Below, in pieces: positions 1-6,394 of a DNA stretch of 6,958 nt. This DNA comes from an uncultured Acetobacter sp. Lineage in GTDB: Bacteria > Pseudomonadota > Alphaproteobacteria > Acetobacterales > Acetobacteraceae. The notes beneath the pieces were generated by a model. The model saw only the letters and a list, made by a program, of their open reading frames with translations. It had not been told where the DNA came from and made no database searches. How positions within the stretch are numbered: the first letter of the stretch is position 1; every line of letters starts with the position of its first letter. A program made the position numbers and the translations under genes. The DNA lies in NCBI GenBank assembly GCA_937900755.1, contig CALCDN010000274.1:1-6958 (forward strand), given 5' to 3'.

Positions 1-768
1 ATCGCCAATGTGGTGGGCGCACCCTTTGCAACCTATGCGGGGTCCTATTTTGGCTGGCGGCTGTCCTACCTGTTTATCGGCCTTATTGGCGTTGTCTGCT
101 GCCTTATGGTGCTGGCATGGGTGCCCTACGACCCGCCAAACAGGGCGCGCTCGGCCTTGTCGGAACTGGGAGCCTTTTCGCGCAAGCAGGTCTGGTACGT
201 CATGGGTACGGTGGCGGTGGGGTGTGGTGGCATGTTCTGCGTGTACACCTATTTTTCTGTCACCTTGCAGGATGTGACCCATGTGCCGCTGTGGGGGGTG
301 CCGCTTTTTCAGGCGCTCTGGGGTGTGGGCATGTGCGTGGGCGCATGGGCCGGTGGCCACCTGATGGACAAAAACCTGAAATGGGCGACCATTTTTGCCT
401 TTTTGTGGAACGCGGTGGCCCTGGGGTTGTTCGCGCTGGTCGCACATTCGGCATGGTTGACGGCGCTGGCCGTGTTCATGCTCGGTGGGGGCATTGCCAT
501 TGGCCCGGCCATGCAGGTCCGCCTGATGGATGTGGCGGCGGATGCGCAAACCCTTGCCGCCTCCATGAACCACGCCGCCTTCAACCTTGCCAACGCCATT
601 GGGGCGTGGCTGGGCGGGCTGGTGCTGGCCGTGGGGTTCGGGCTGGAGGCCACGGGCTGGGCCGGCATGGCGCTCTCGCTCGTGGGGCTTGTACTCTTCC
701 TGCTCTCGCTGCGGGTGGAGGCGCGTGACGCCAGAACAGCCGCGCAGGTGGAAGAGGGTGCGACGTAA
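1..768 (+). CDS. MFS transporter, AraJ/YdhP-like, 5' truncated
   Basis: This is the C-terminal part (255 codons visible, open from base 1) of a major facilitator superfamily inner-membrane transporter, most like the DHA1 drug/sugar efflux proteins AraJ and YdhP. The first residues (Gly-Ala-Pro, then Gly-Trp-Arg at residues 18-20) match the end of TM5 and the following turn of these exporters. About seven hydrophobic segments follow. The stretch near residues 170-205, with Gln-Val-Arg-Leu-Met-Asp-Val-Ala, then Asp-Ala-Gln-Thr-Leu-Ala-Ala-Ser and Asn-His-Ala-Ala-Phe-Asn, is the hallmark of this subfamily. A typical full protein is about 390-400 aa, so roughly 140 N-terminal residues lie off the left edge. 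The substrate cannot be told; efflux by proton antiport is the family's usual role. The tail is short, charged and cytoplasmic. A T6 run (785-790) follows the stop but has no clear hairpin before it. Confidence 0.9.
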   Translation: MANVVGAPFATYAGSYFGWRLSYLFIGLIGVVCCLMVLAWVPYDPPNRARSALSELGAFSRKQVWYVMGTVAVGCGGMFCVYTYFSVTLQDVTHVPLWGVPLFQALWGVGMCVGAWAGGHLMDKNLKWATIFAFLWNAVALGLFALVAHSAWLTALAVFMLGGGIAIGPAMQVRLMDVAADAQTLAASMNHAAFNLANAIGAWLGGLVLAVGFGLEATGWAGMALSLVGLVLFLLSLRVEARDARTAAQVEEGAT

Positions 769-814
769 GCGGGGCAGGGGGCAGTTTTTTCTCGACCTGT
801 ATCCCGGTTTTTCA

Positions 815-851
815 TAACCATTGAACAGACGGTTACAAAAAACGGTTCAAT
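815..851. repeat. Interlocking inverted repeats upstream of orphan gene
   Basis: Two short inverted repeats overlap here: TAACC (815-819) with GGTTA (831-835), and ATTGAAC (820-826) with GTTCAAT (845-851). ACGGTT also occurs twice as a direct repeat (829-834 and 842-847). The region is AT-richer than its surroundings and lies just before the start of the small gene at 865. It could be an operator or a leader structure controlling that gene. No regulator family can be named from it, and short repeats of this size can arise by chance. Confidence 0.35.
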
Positions 852-854
852 ATC

Positions 855-859
855 GAGGT
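855..859 (+). promoter_or_regulatory. Ribosome binding site GAGGT deciding the 865 start
   Basis: GAGGT matches the anti-Shine-Dalgarno complement. Three consecutive in-frame starts follow: GTG 862, ATG 865 and ATG 868. Measured from the end of GAGG, the gaps are 3, 6 and 9 bases. The first is too short, so ATG 865 is preferred and ATG 868 remains possible. Confidence 0.5.
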
Positions 860-864
860 CCGTG

Positions 865-1260
865 ATGATGCAGGTGAGCAGCCCCTACCAGATACTGAAT
901 GGTACAGCGAACTCCGCGCTACAGAGCCAGAACAAAAAATCATTGGCCCTGAACTTCAGCGACATGACCCCCGAGGAAATGGAATCCGCAAGGCGGGATC
1001 TGACCATGGAAGGCGAAATTTCGCTCCACCAAAGTGGTACAATGGCGCTGATGGATGGGTTTGCGCTCGAAGGTGTGAATGGTGGAAAGCTCGTGAGCGG
1101 CTCGTCCAACATGTATTCAATGGTAGATTCACTTCTGGACTATGAAGAAAAAAACGGGACCATCAACGTAAAACAGAACATTGCCTCCCTGGAATCCCTC
1201 CGCAAGGTTCTTGAGGAGAACGATGTGAACTCCACCCCCACAACATCAATCACGGCCTAG
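865..1260 (+). CDS. Hypothetical small protein, unknown function
   Basis: A 131-aa protein that I do not recognise. It has no signal peptide, membrane segment or cysteine. The N-terminal 25 or so residues are polar and rich in Ser, Asn and Gln, and look disordered. A helical-looking segment follows (about residues 30-60: Met-Thr-Pro-Glu-Glu-Met, then Gly-Glu-Ile-Ser near 50), a Gly/Ser-rich middle, and a second helical part (about 85-122) containing Asp-Tyr-Glu-Glu-Lys and Leu-Arg-Lys-Val-Leu-Glu-Glu. The Met-Thr-Pro-x-Glu plus Gly-x-Ile-Ser layout loosely recalls small uncharacterised alphaproteobacterial proteins, which is only a hunch. GC in sampled stretches is about half, clearly below the neighbouring genes, and its codons use more A and T, which may mean horizontal acquisition. 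A GAGGT ribosome site supports that it is translated. It stands alone, ending just before a strong hairpin facing the convergent ABC-F gene. Confidence 0.65.
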   Translation: MMQVSSPYQILNGTANSALQSQNKKSLALNFSDMTPEEMESARRDLTMEGEISLHQSGTMALMDGFALEGVNGGKLVSGSSNMYSMVDSLLDYEEKNGTINVKQNIASLESLRKVLEENDVNSTPTTSITA

Positions 1261-1272
1261 GGCGCGGCTGGT

Positions 1273-1315
1273 CCAGGCCCCCACCGCCGCTGGCCGCGTG
1301 GCGGTGGGGGCCTGG
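1273..1315. terminator. Perfect 16-bp GC hairpin, likely bidirectional terminator
   Basis: Left arm 1273-1288 and right arm 1300-1315 are exact reverse complements of 16 bases (C-rich left, G-rich right), separated by an 11-base loop. It sits 12 bases after the stop of the orphan gene and 17 bases before the stop codon of the convergent ABC-F gene, the expected place for a shared terminator. Neither side has a T tract, so classic intrinsic termination is not certain; it may instead protect 3' ends or act with Rho. Confidence 0.7.
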
Positions 1316-1332
1316 CCGTATTGGCTGTGTGC

Positions 1333-3222
1333 TTACGACTCGCTGGCGGCCTCTTCCATTTCCGCTTCAGCGGCCAGCCAGCGTTCTTCCGTTTCGCTCT
1401 CGTCTTTGGCAATGGCGGCCAGCCGCGTGTTCAGGCGGGTGACCTCCCCCGCCTTGCCCTCCGCGTACAGGGCCGGGTCCGCCAGTGCGGCTTCCAGTTT
1501 TGTGCGTTCGCTCGCCAGCTTGGCCAGCCTGGCCTCCGCATCCTTGACAATTTTGCGCAAGGGAGCCTGGGCTTTGCGGGCTTCGGCCCGGTCGCGCCGT
1601 TCGTCCTTGCGGCTGTTCGCGGTGGTGCTGTCCTGCCGGGGGCGGTTGGCGGCGCGGCCGCGCTCAAGCAGCCATGTGCGGTATTCGCCCATATCCCCTT
1701 CAAACGGGGTGACCTCACCGTCCGCCACCAGCCATAGCCGGTCCGCCACCAGTTCCACCAGATGCGGGTCATGGCTGATCAGCACGATCGCCCCTTCAAA
1801 ATCCGCCAGGGCGCGAACCAGCCCATCGCGCGCGTCCAGGTCCAGGTGGTTGGTGGGTTCGTCCAGAATAAGCAGTTGGGGGGCGTCACGCGTGGCAAGG
1901 GCCAGCAGCAGGCGGGCTTTTTCCCCGCCGGACAGGTCCTTGACCGCGGTTTCCGCCCTGTCCGCGTCCAGCCCGAAGCGGGCAAGCTGGGCGCGCACCA
2001 CAGGTGGGGTGGCCTTGGGCAGGGCACGGGCCATGTGGTCGACCGGGGTCTGCTCAAGGTGCAGTTCCTCGGTCTGATGCTGGGCAAAATACCCGACCTT
2101 GAGCCGTGGGTTGCGTTCCACATCCCCCGCCAGTGCGCCAAGCCTGCCTGCAATCAGCTTGGCCAGCGTGGACTTGCCGTTCCCATTGGCGCCGAGCAGG
2201 GCAATGCGGCTTTCCATGTCCAGCCGGAAGGTAAGGTTGTTGAGTATGGGCTTGCCATCATACCCTACGCTTGCGCGGTTGACGCTCAGGATGGGGGGGG
2301 GGAGCTGCTCGGGTTCGGGGAAGGCGAAATGGGCTGCGGTGTCTTCCACCACGGCGTCGATCACGGGCAGTTTTTCCAGCGCCTTGATCCGGGCCTGCGC
2401 CTGCTTGGCCTTGGTGGCCTTGGCGCGGAAGCGGTCCACGAAGGACTGCATATGCGCGCGGCGGGCGGCAATTTTTTCGGCCTGCCGGTTCTGTTGCAAA
2501 GCCTGTTCGGTACGGATTCGCACAAAATTTTCGTAACCGCCGGGGGTCAGGTTCAGCTTGCCGCGCTCAAGGTGGGCAATGGCGTCCACGCAGGAATCCA
2601 GCAGCTCGCGGTCATGGCTGACAATAAGGGCCGCCCCTGCGAATCGGCGGAGCCAGTCCTCCAGCCATAGCGTGGCCTCAAGGTCCAGGTGGTTGGTCGG
2701 TTCATCCAGCAGGAGCAGGTCGGGTTCAAGGAACAGTGCCGTGGCCAGCGAGACGCGCATGCGCCACCCCCCCGACAAGTCCGAGACAGGGCGCAGTTGG
2801 GCAGCAGCGCTAAAGCCCAGCCCCGCCAGAACGGCCCCCGCGCGCGCAGGGGCGCTGTCGGCCCCTATGGCGCGCAGGCGCTCGTGTATTTCGCCCAGCC
2901 GCATGGGGTCCGTGGCCTGCTCGGCCTCGGCCAGCAGGGTTGTACGCTCCACATCCCCCGCCAGAACGGTGTCCAGCAGATTGGCTCCGTCCGCGGGTGC
3001 CTCCTGCTTGACGCGGGCCATGCGCGCGCGGGCCGACAGGCGGATTTCCCCCCCATCGGGGGCAATGTCGCCCGCAATGGCGGCCAGCAGGGTGGACTTG
3101 CCAGCACCATTGCGCCCGACCAGCCCAACCTTGCGGCCAGGGTCTATGGAAAGGCTCGCCTGGTCCAGCAGGACGCGGCCAGCCATACGCAGGCTCAGGT
3201 TGGAAATGACAAGCAGGCTCAA
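1333..3222 (-). CDS. yheS: ABC-F family ATPase, YheS-like
   Basis: A 629-aa soluble protein with two ATP-binding cassettes and no membrane segment. ABC-F proteins bind the ribosome and relieve stalled or unproductive states during translation. Cassette 1 has Walker A at 36-44 (GRNGAGKST), signature LSGGW at 149-153, Walker B with Asp173-Glu174 and switch His203. Cassette 2 has Walker A at 344-352 (GANGNGKST), signature LSGGE at 430-434, Asp454-Glu455 and His484. The linker (about 240-290) carries the FRAKATKAKQAQ stretch (265-276) typical of the E. coli YheS branch, and the C-terminal tail (about 535-629) is a charged probable coiled coil as in YheS (637 aa). The start appears to be TTG (3222-3220): it has GAGAG five bases upstream, an in-frame stop lies about 13 codons upstream, and starting at Met13 would delete the first beta strand. 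It is divergent from ndk. Uup is the main alternative name. Confidence 0.92.
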   Translation of the reverse strand: MSLLVISNLSLRMAGRVLLDQASLSIDPGRKVGLVGRNGAGKSTLLAAIAGDIAPDGGEIRLSARARMARVKQEAPADGANLLDTVLAGDVERTTLLAEAEQATDPMRLGEIHERLRAIGADSAPARAGAVLAGLGFSAAAQLRPVSDLSGGWRMRVSLATALFLEPDLLLLDEPTNHLDLEATLWLEDWLRRFAGAALIVSHDRELLDSCVDAIAHLERGKLNLTPGGYENFVRIRTEQALQQNRQAEKIAARRAHMQSFVDRFRAKATKAKQAQARIKALEKLPVIDAVVEDTAAHFAFPEPEQLPPPILSVNRASVGYDGKPILNNLTFRLDMESRIALLGANGNGKSTLAKLIAGRLGALAGDVERNPRLKVGYFAQHQTEELHLEQTPVDHMARALPKATPPVVRAQLARFGLDADRAETAVKDLSGGEKARLLLALATRDAPQLLILDEPTNHLDLDARDGLVRALADFEGAIVLISHDPHLVELVADRLWLVADGEVTPFEGDMGEYRTWLLERGRAANRPRQDSTTANSRKDERRDRAEARKAQAPLRKIVKDAEARLAKLASERTKLEAALADPALYAEGKAGEVTRLNTRLAAIAKDESETEERWLAAEAEMEEAASES

Positions 3223-3227
3223 GGCAA

Positions 3228-3232
3228 CTCTC
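3228..3232 (-). promoter_or_regulatory. Ribosome binding site supporting a TTG start
   Basis: On the minus strand GAGAG ends five bases before TTG 3222. No ATG or GTG lies in frame between the upstream stop and this TTG, so this site decides the start of the ABC-F gene. Confidence 0.5.
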
Positions 3233-3244
3233 GTTTCTTCTGGA

Positions 3245-3250
3245 ATTATG
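3245..3250 (-). promoter_or_regulatory. Possible -10 element of the ABC-F gene
   Basis: On the minus strand this reads CATAAT, five of six bases matching the sigma-70 -10 consensus, 22 bases upstream of the TTG start. No good -35 element is visible at 16-18 bases further upstream, so the call is weak. Confidence 0.25.
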
Positions 3251-3288
3251 GATTACATTCTGCTGTGGTACCTACCAGCCAGCGCCGA

Positions 3289-3294
3289 TATGCT
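3289..3294 (+). promoter_or_regulatory. Possible -10 element of ndk
   Basis: TATGCT matches four of six consensus -10 bases and lies about 70 bases before the ndk start. No recognisable -35 element precedes it. The same hexamer in a similar context (TATGCTC, then T or C, then AG) occurs upstream of hpnR at 3936. Confidence 0.22.
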
Positions 3295-3350
3295 CTAGAT
3301 GGAAACGCTGAACGTCCGCCTGACCAGGGTGGATATCCGCGTTTACACCC

Positions 3351-3357
3351 AAGGAGG
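3351..3357 (+). promoter_or_regulatory. Strong ribosome binding site of ndk
   Basis: AAGGAGG is a near-perfect Shine-Dalgarno sequence ending five bases before the ATG. It is the strongest such site in the window and fits a highly translated housekeeping gene. Confidence 0.8.
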
Positions 3358-3362
3358 GCCTT

Positions 3363-3785
3363 ATGGCTAAAGAACGTACTCTGTCCATTATCAAGCCGGA
3401 TGCAACCCGTCGTAACCTGACCGGCAAGATCAACGCCGTGTTTGAAGATGCGGGCCTGAGCATTGTCGCCCAGAAGCGCGTGCAGCTTTCCCATGCTGTG
3501 GCTGGCGCTTTTTACGCGGTTCATAAGGAACGCCCCTTTTATAACGACCTGGTGTCCTTCATGATCTCCGGCCCGGTTGTGGTGCAGGTGCTCGAAGGCG
3601 AAAACGCTGTCGCCAAGAACCGCGAAGTCATGGGTGCTACCGACCCCAAGAAGGCCGATCCCCAGACCATTCGCGCCCAGTTTGCCGAAAGCATTGAAGC
3701 CAATTCCGTGCATGGCTCCGACAGTGCCGAAAATGCCGCCAACGAAATCCGCTTCTTCTTCGCAGAAACGGAAATTCTGCCCTAA
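3363..3785 (+). CDS. ndk: Nucleoside diphosphate kinase
   Basis: A 140-aa cytoplasmic enzyme that moves the gamma-phosphate from ATP to NDPs through a phosphohistidine, balancing the NTP and dNTP pools. The active-site motif Asn-Ser-Val-His-Gly-Ser-Asp-Ser is at 114-121 with catalytic His117. The N-terminal strand ([10 protein letters not shown], residues 5-14), with the conserved Lys11, and the Tyr51 and Arg/Pro region (HKERPFY, 54-60) are present, as is Arg104 (in TIRAQF). Length matches the usual 140-143 aa, so the gene is complete. It is divergent from the ABC-F gene with a 140-base shared leader, and is followed by a hairpin, so it is probably transcribed alone. In many alphaproteobacteria ndk lies near an ABC-F gene, so the order is unsurprising (recalled, not checked). 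Confidence 0.98.
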   Translation: MAKERTLSIIKPDATRRNLTGKINAVFEDAGLSIVAQKRVQLSHAVAGAFYAVHKERPFYNDLVSFMISGPVVVQVLEGENAVAKNREVMGATDPKKADPQTIRAQFAESIEANSVHGSDSAENAANEIRFFFAETEILP

Positions 3786-3800
3786 TTCTGGCAGATCACA

Positions 3801-3832
3801 CCCCGGCGTTGTGCCTTGCGCATACGTCGGGG
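3801..3832 (+). terminator. Terminator-like hairpin after ndk
   Basis: Sixteen bases after the ndk stop, 3801-3808 pairs with 3825-3832 (8 bp with one G-U). An inner stem, 3810-3814 with 3820-3824 (5 bp with one G-U), closes on a 5-base loop. One base (3809) bulges. No T tract follows. It probably ends ndk transcription or stabilises its 3' end. Confidence 0.5.
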
Positions 3833-3935
3833 CCGCCACAATGGTGGCAAACCGCCAAGCCAGACGTCTTGCGCATGGGAGATACCCGGCAGCAAGGTAG
3901 GGCAAGACCACAGCATTTCTTATATAAACATATCC

Positions 3936-3941
3936 TATGCT
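3936..3941 (+). promoter_or_regulatory. Possible -10 element of hpnR
   Basis: TATGCT lies about 65 bases before the hpnR start at the end of the most AT-rich stretch in the window (roughly 3910-3938). TATAAA at 3923-3928 is an alternative -10. No convincing -35 element is visible. The remainder of the 222-base gap between ndk and hpnR shows only the ndk hairpin. Confidence 0.25.
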
Positions 3942-4007
3942 CCAGCGTTATGGGCAAAGTGGGATGCCGTTCGCGTTCCCGGCCCGTAGTAGGCAGAAAG
4001 GAATGTT

Positions 4008-5549
4008 ATGAAAGTTCTGGCGGTTCATCCCAGCGCCCTGATGTACACCAAGGTTTTCCTGCGGCTGGAGCCGTTGGGCATGGAACTGGTGGCCGGTGCT
4101 GCGCGGAACGCCGGACATGACGTGCGCATTATCGACCTTCAGGCCGAAACACACGAGGACTACTGGAAGCTGGTTGAGGAATTTCAGCCAGACGCAGTGT
4201 GCTACTCCGGCAGCTACCTGGCCAATGTGCCCGAAATTCTCGATCTGTGCCGCGAAACGCGGTATCGCTTCCCGCTGGTGTTCCAGTTTATCGGCGGCCA
4301 CTCGGTTTCGTTCATCGCCAAGGATGTGCTTGATCTTTCCGAAGGGACGGTCAACTGCATTCTCAAGGGCGAGGGCGATGCCACGGTCGGCCTGTTGCTG
4401 GATGCGGTGCAGAACGGCACGGATATTCTGGAGGTGCCCGGCACCGTAACGCTGGACGGCGAAGGCCCGCCCCCCATCTTTGTCAAATCCCTGGATGAGG
4501 TGCGCCCCGCGCGCGACCTGCTGCGCCACCGCAACAAGTACTTTATTGGCACGCTGGACCCCGCCGCCTCCATTGAGTTCGCCCGTGGCTGCCCATGGGA
4601 CTGCACCTTCTGCTCGGCATGGACCTTTTATGGCCGCTCCTACCGTACCGCCAGCCCGGAGGTGATTGCCGATGAGCTGGAGGAAATCAAGGAACCCGGC
4701 ATCTTTATCGTGGATGACGTGGCCTTTGTGCACGAAGAGCACGGCATGGCCATTGCCAGGGAAATTAAAAAGCGGGGCATCAAAAAGGAATATTACCTTG
4801 AAACCCGCGCCGACGTGCTGCTGCGCAACAAGGAAGTATTCAAGGTCTGGAGCGAAATCGGCCTGTCCTACATCTTTATCGGCCTGGAAGCGGTGGATGA
4901 GGAAGGGCTCAAGCAGTTCCGCAAGCGTGTCTCGCTCGACAAGAACTTCGAGGCACTGGAATATGCCCGCTCGCTGGGGCTGATCGTGGCCATCAACATT
5001 ATTGCCGACCCGTCATGGGACCGCGCGCGGTTTGAGGCGGTGCGCCAGTGGTGCCTGGAAATCCCGGATATTGTGAATATTTCCGTCACCACCCCTTATC
5101 CGGGGACGGAAATCTGGCACAAGGAGGCGCGCCGCCTGACCACGCGCGACTACCGCCTGTTCGACATCCAACACGCAGTGCTCCCCACGACACTGCCCCT
5201 GCCCGAGTTTTATGAGGAACTGGTCAAGACCCAGCAGGTGCTCAACACCAAGCACATGGGCTGGCAGGCGCTCAAGGATACGGCGGGTATTGCGGTCAAC
5301 CTGCTCAGGAATGGCCAGACCAACTTTGTAAAAATGCTGTGGAAGTTCAACTCGGTGTTCAACCCCGACTTGCAGCTTGCCGACCACCAGCGCCCGGCAC
5401 GCTACCTTATGCCCGTGCAGCCCGATGTGGTGGACAAGATCGACCGCAACGACCTGTATGTGCATGGCCCAGGTGGGCGCAAGACCCGCGCTCTGGATGA
5501 TGAAACCGAAACCTTCGTGGACAAGACCCGCATGGGCGAGGAGGCCTAA
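4008..5549 (+). CDS. hpnR: Hopanoid C-3 methylase, B12-binding radical SAM
   Basis: A 513-aa radical SAM protein with an N-terminal cobalamin-binding domain (about 1-140), as in class B radical SAM methyltransferases. The Fe-S cluster motif CxxxCxxC is Cys195, Cys199 and Cys202. Other radical SAM core signs are the ETRAD stretch (265-269) and GLE (292-294), with a C-terminal domain from about 380. Start and length fit HpnR (about 510 aa), which adds the C-3 methyl group of A-ring methylated hopanoids. HpnJ, the other hopanoid radical SAM protein, starts quite differently in my recollection. The canonical B12 motif DxHxxG is not visible, which is not unusual in class B enzymes. AAAGGA (3997-4002) lies five bases before the ATG. 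No other hopanoid gene is in the window, and the downstream gene is convergent, so it is probably monocistronic. The family call is from memory of the sequence; an unspecific B12-radical SAM protein is the fallback. Confidence 0.85.
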   Translation: MKVLAVHPSALMYTKVFLRLEPLGMELVAGAARNAGHDVRIIDLQAETHEDYWKLVEEFQPDAVCYSGSYLANVPEILDLCRETRYRFPLVFQFIGGHSVSFIAKDVLDLSEGTVNCILKGEGDATVGLLLDAVQNGTDILEVPGTVTLDGEGPPPIFVKSLDEVRPARDLLRHRNKYFIGTLDPAASIEFARGCPWDCTFCSAWTFYGRSYRTASPEVIADELEEIKEPGIFIVDDVAFVHEEHGMAIAREIKKRGIKKEYYLETRADVLLRNKEVFKVWSEIGLSYIFIGLEAVDEEGLKQFRKRVSLDKNFEALEYARSLGLIVAINIIADPSWDRARFEAVRQWCLEIPDIVNISVTTPYPGTEIWHKEARRLTTRDYRLFDIQHAVLPTTLPLPEFYEELVKTQQVLNTKHMGWQALKDTAGIAVNLLRNGQTNFVKMLWKFNSVFNPDLQLADHQRPARYLMPVQPDVVDKIDRNDLYVHGPGGRKTRALDDETETFVDKTRMGEEA

Positions 5550-5576
5550 CCTCCTCCCTGCGGCGCCAGGAATGGG

Positions 5577-6254
5577 TTATGCCTGCTGCTGGAACCGGGG
5601 CGGTGGGCCAAAGGCAAAAGCCTGCGGGGTATAGGTTTCCACCACCAGGCTGAAGGGTGTGCCCGCATGGGTGCGTAAAAGCGCCATGTGCCGGAACAGG
5701 TGGGGGGGCAGGGCCAGCGGCTGGGTGTTTGCCGTGTCCTGTGCGGGCTGGGGGTGCATTTCCCACAGCTCTGGCAGGGGCGACCACAGGGTTTCACGCC
5801 GGATAAGCTGGCGGGTGAACCCAAGGGGGGAGACAACGCGGCCAAAGGGTGTGTCGGTCTGTTCCAGCGTTTCGGTCATGGGGCTGGTCAGGCGTGCGGG
5901 CACAAACCAGTTTTCCGCTTCCGAATAAACGCGGTTGTGCCCCACCAGGCGGATCTTGCGGTAGCGCAGGGCCTGCCCGCTTTGGGAGGTGGGTATGTCC
6001 AGCGCACCCAGAAGGTCCGGGGGGCAGGGGCGATGCGCCTGCGTTTCGCGCTCGGCCCGCAGGGTTTCCTGCCCGTCCAGCAGTCCGTGCTCGCGCAGCC
6101 AGTGCTCCAGTGTGTGCGTGGCGCTGCTTTCGGCCAGCAGGCGGTTTTCCATCTGGTTGATCAGGCTTGCCAGCATGAGCCGGTGCAAAAAGCTGTCCTG
6201 CCACGCCTGGATGGACGGCTTTGTGGCGGGTTGAGGGGGCGCTGGATTGGGCAT
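5577..6254 (-). CDS. Chorismate lyase-like protein (UbiC-like fold)
   Basis: A 225-aa protein resembling chorismate pyruvate-lyase, which turns chorismate into 4-hydroxybenzoate and pyruvate at the first step of ubiquinone synthesis. By eye, residues 97-105 (RYRKIRLVG) line up with E. coli UbiC around Arg76, putting Arg99 at that catalytic position. Residues 116-123 (WFVPARLT), 135-139 (TPFGR) and the following TRQLIRRETLW (147-157) follow the UbiC core. Glu206 in VVETYTP lines up with UbiC Glu155. UbiC has about 165 aa; this protein has some 60 extra N-terminal residues (Pro-rich start, then helical, with an SATHTLEHW stretch at 44-52), a form I recall in Rhodospirillales. A further insert of about 25 residues (about 158-185) lies before the last strand. 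No signal peptide is seen. No clear Shine-Dalgarno precedes the ATG, so the transcript may be leaderless. It converges on hpnR (27 bases between stops) and is divergent from the metallochaperone gene. Confidence 0.65.
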   Translation of the reverse strand: MPNPAPPQPATKPSIQAWQDSFLHRLMLASLINQMENRLLAESSATHTLEHWLREHGLLDGQETLRAERETQAHRPCPPDLLGALDIPTSQSGQALRYRKIRLVGHNRVYSEAENWFVPARLTSPMTETLEQTDTPFGRVVSPLGFTRQLIRRETLWSPLPELWEMHPQPAQDTANTQPLALPPHLFRHMALLRTHAGTPFSLVVETYTPQAFAFGPPPRFQQQA

Positions 6255-6260
6255 GTGGGT

Positions 6261-6266
6261 CTTATA
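6261..6266 (-). promoter_or_regulatory. Possible -10 of a leaderless chorismate lyase-like mRNA
   Basis: On the minus strand TATAAG (five of six consensus bases) ends six bases before ATG 6254, the distance expected if transcription starts at the A of the start codon. No purine-rich ribosome site is present in between, and no clear -35 is seen. Confidence 0.28.
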
Positions 6267-6394
6267 TCATGCTTTGTGGCAGGTATGGGGTGCACATCAC
6301 TGTTTCGCATCACGGCGGAGTTGCGTTATGGATGGAGCGGAATGGCCGTGTAAAAACGCCATATACGGAATTTGACAAAAAGGATGCAAACGTA

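Noticed and set aside
785..790. T6 run after the MFS gene as an intrinsic terminator
   Set aside because: The preceding bases are G-rich on one strand and form no stem, so a terminator is not supported.
1762..2670. Long plus-strand open frames across the ABC-F gene
   Set aside because: They are antisense shadows of a clear 629-aa ABC-F protein in high-GC DNA; their translations show no domain and they lack supported starts.
3841..3900. 19-codon frame between ndk and hpnR
   Set aside because: No ribosome binding site and too short to support in GC-rich DNA.
3246..3911. 221-aa minus-strand frame across ndk
   Set aside because: It overlaps the whole of ndk, whose active-site motif and ribosome site are unambiguous; the antisense translation has no recognisable features.
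3948..4742. 264-aa minus-strand frame inside hpnR
   Set aside because: Antisense shadow of the radical SAM gene, caused by GC-rich third positions.
5688..6353. 221-aa plus-strand frame across the chorismate-lyase-like gene
   Set aside because: The minus-strand protein carries recognisable UbiC-like motifs; the plus-strand translation has none.
6372..6377. Perfect TTGACA -35-like hexamer
   Set aside because: A -10 at the normal spacing would fall on the start codon of the metallochaperone gene and no such element is there; it is likely coincidental.
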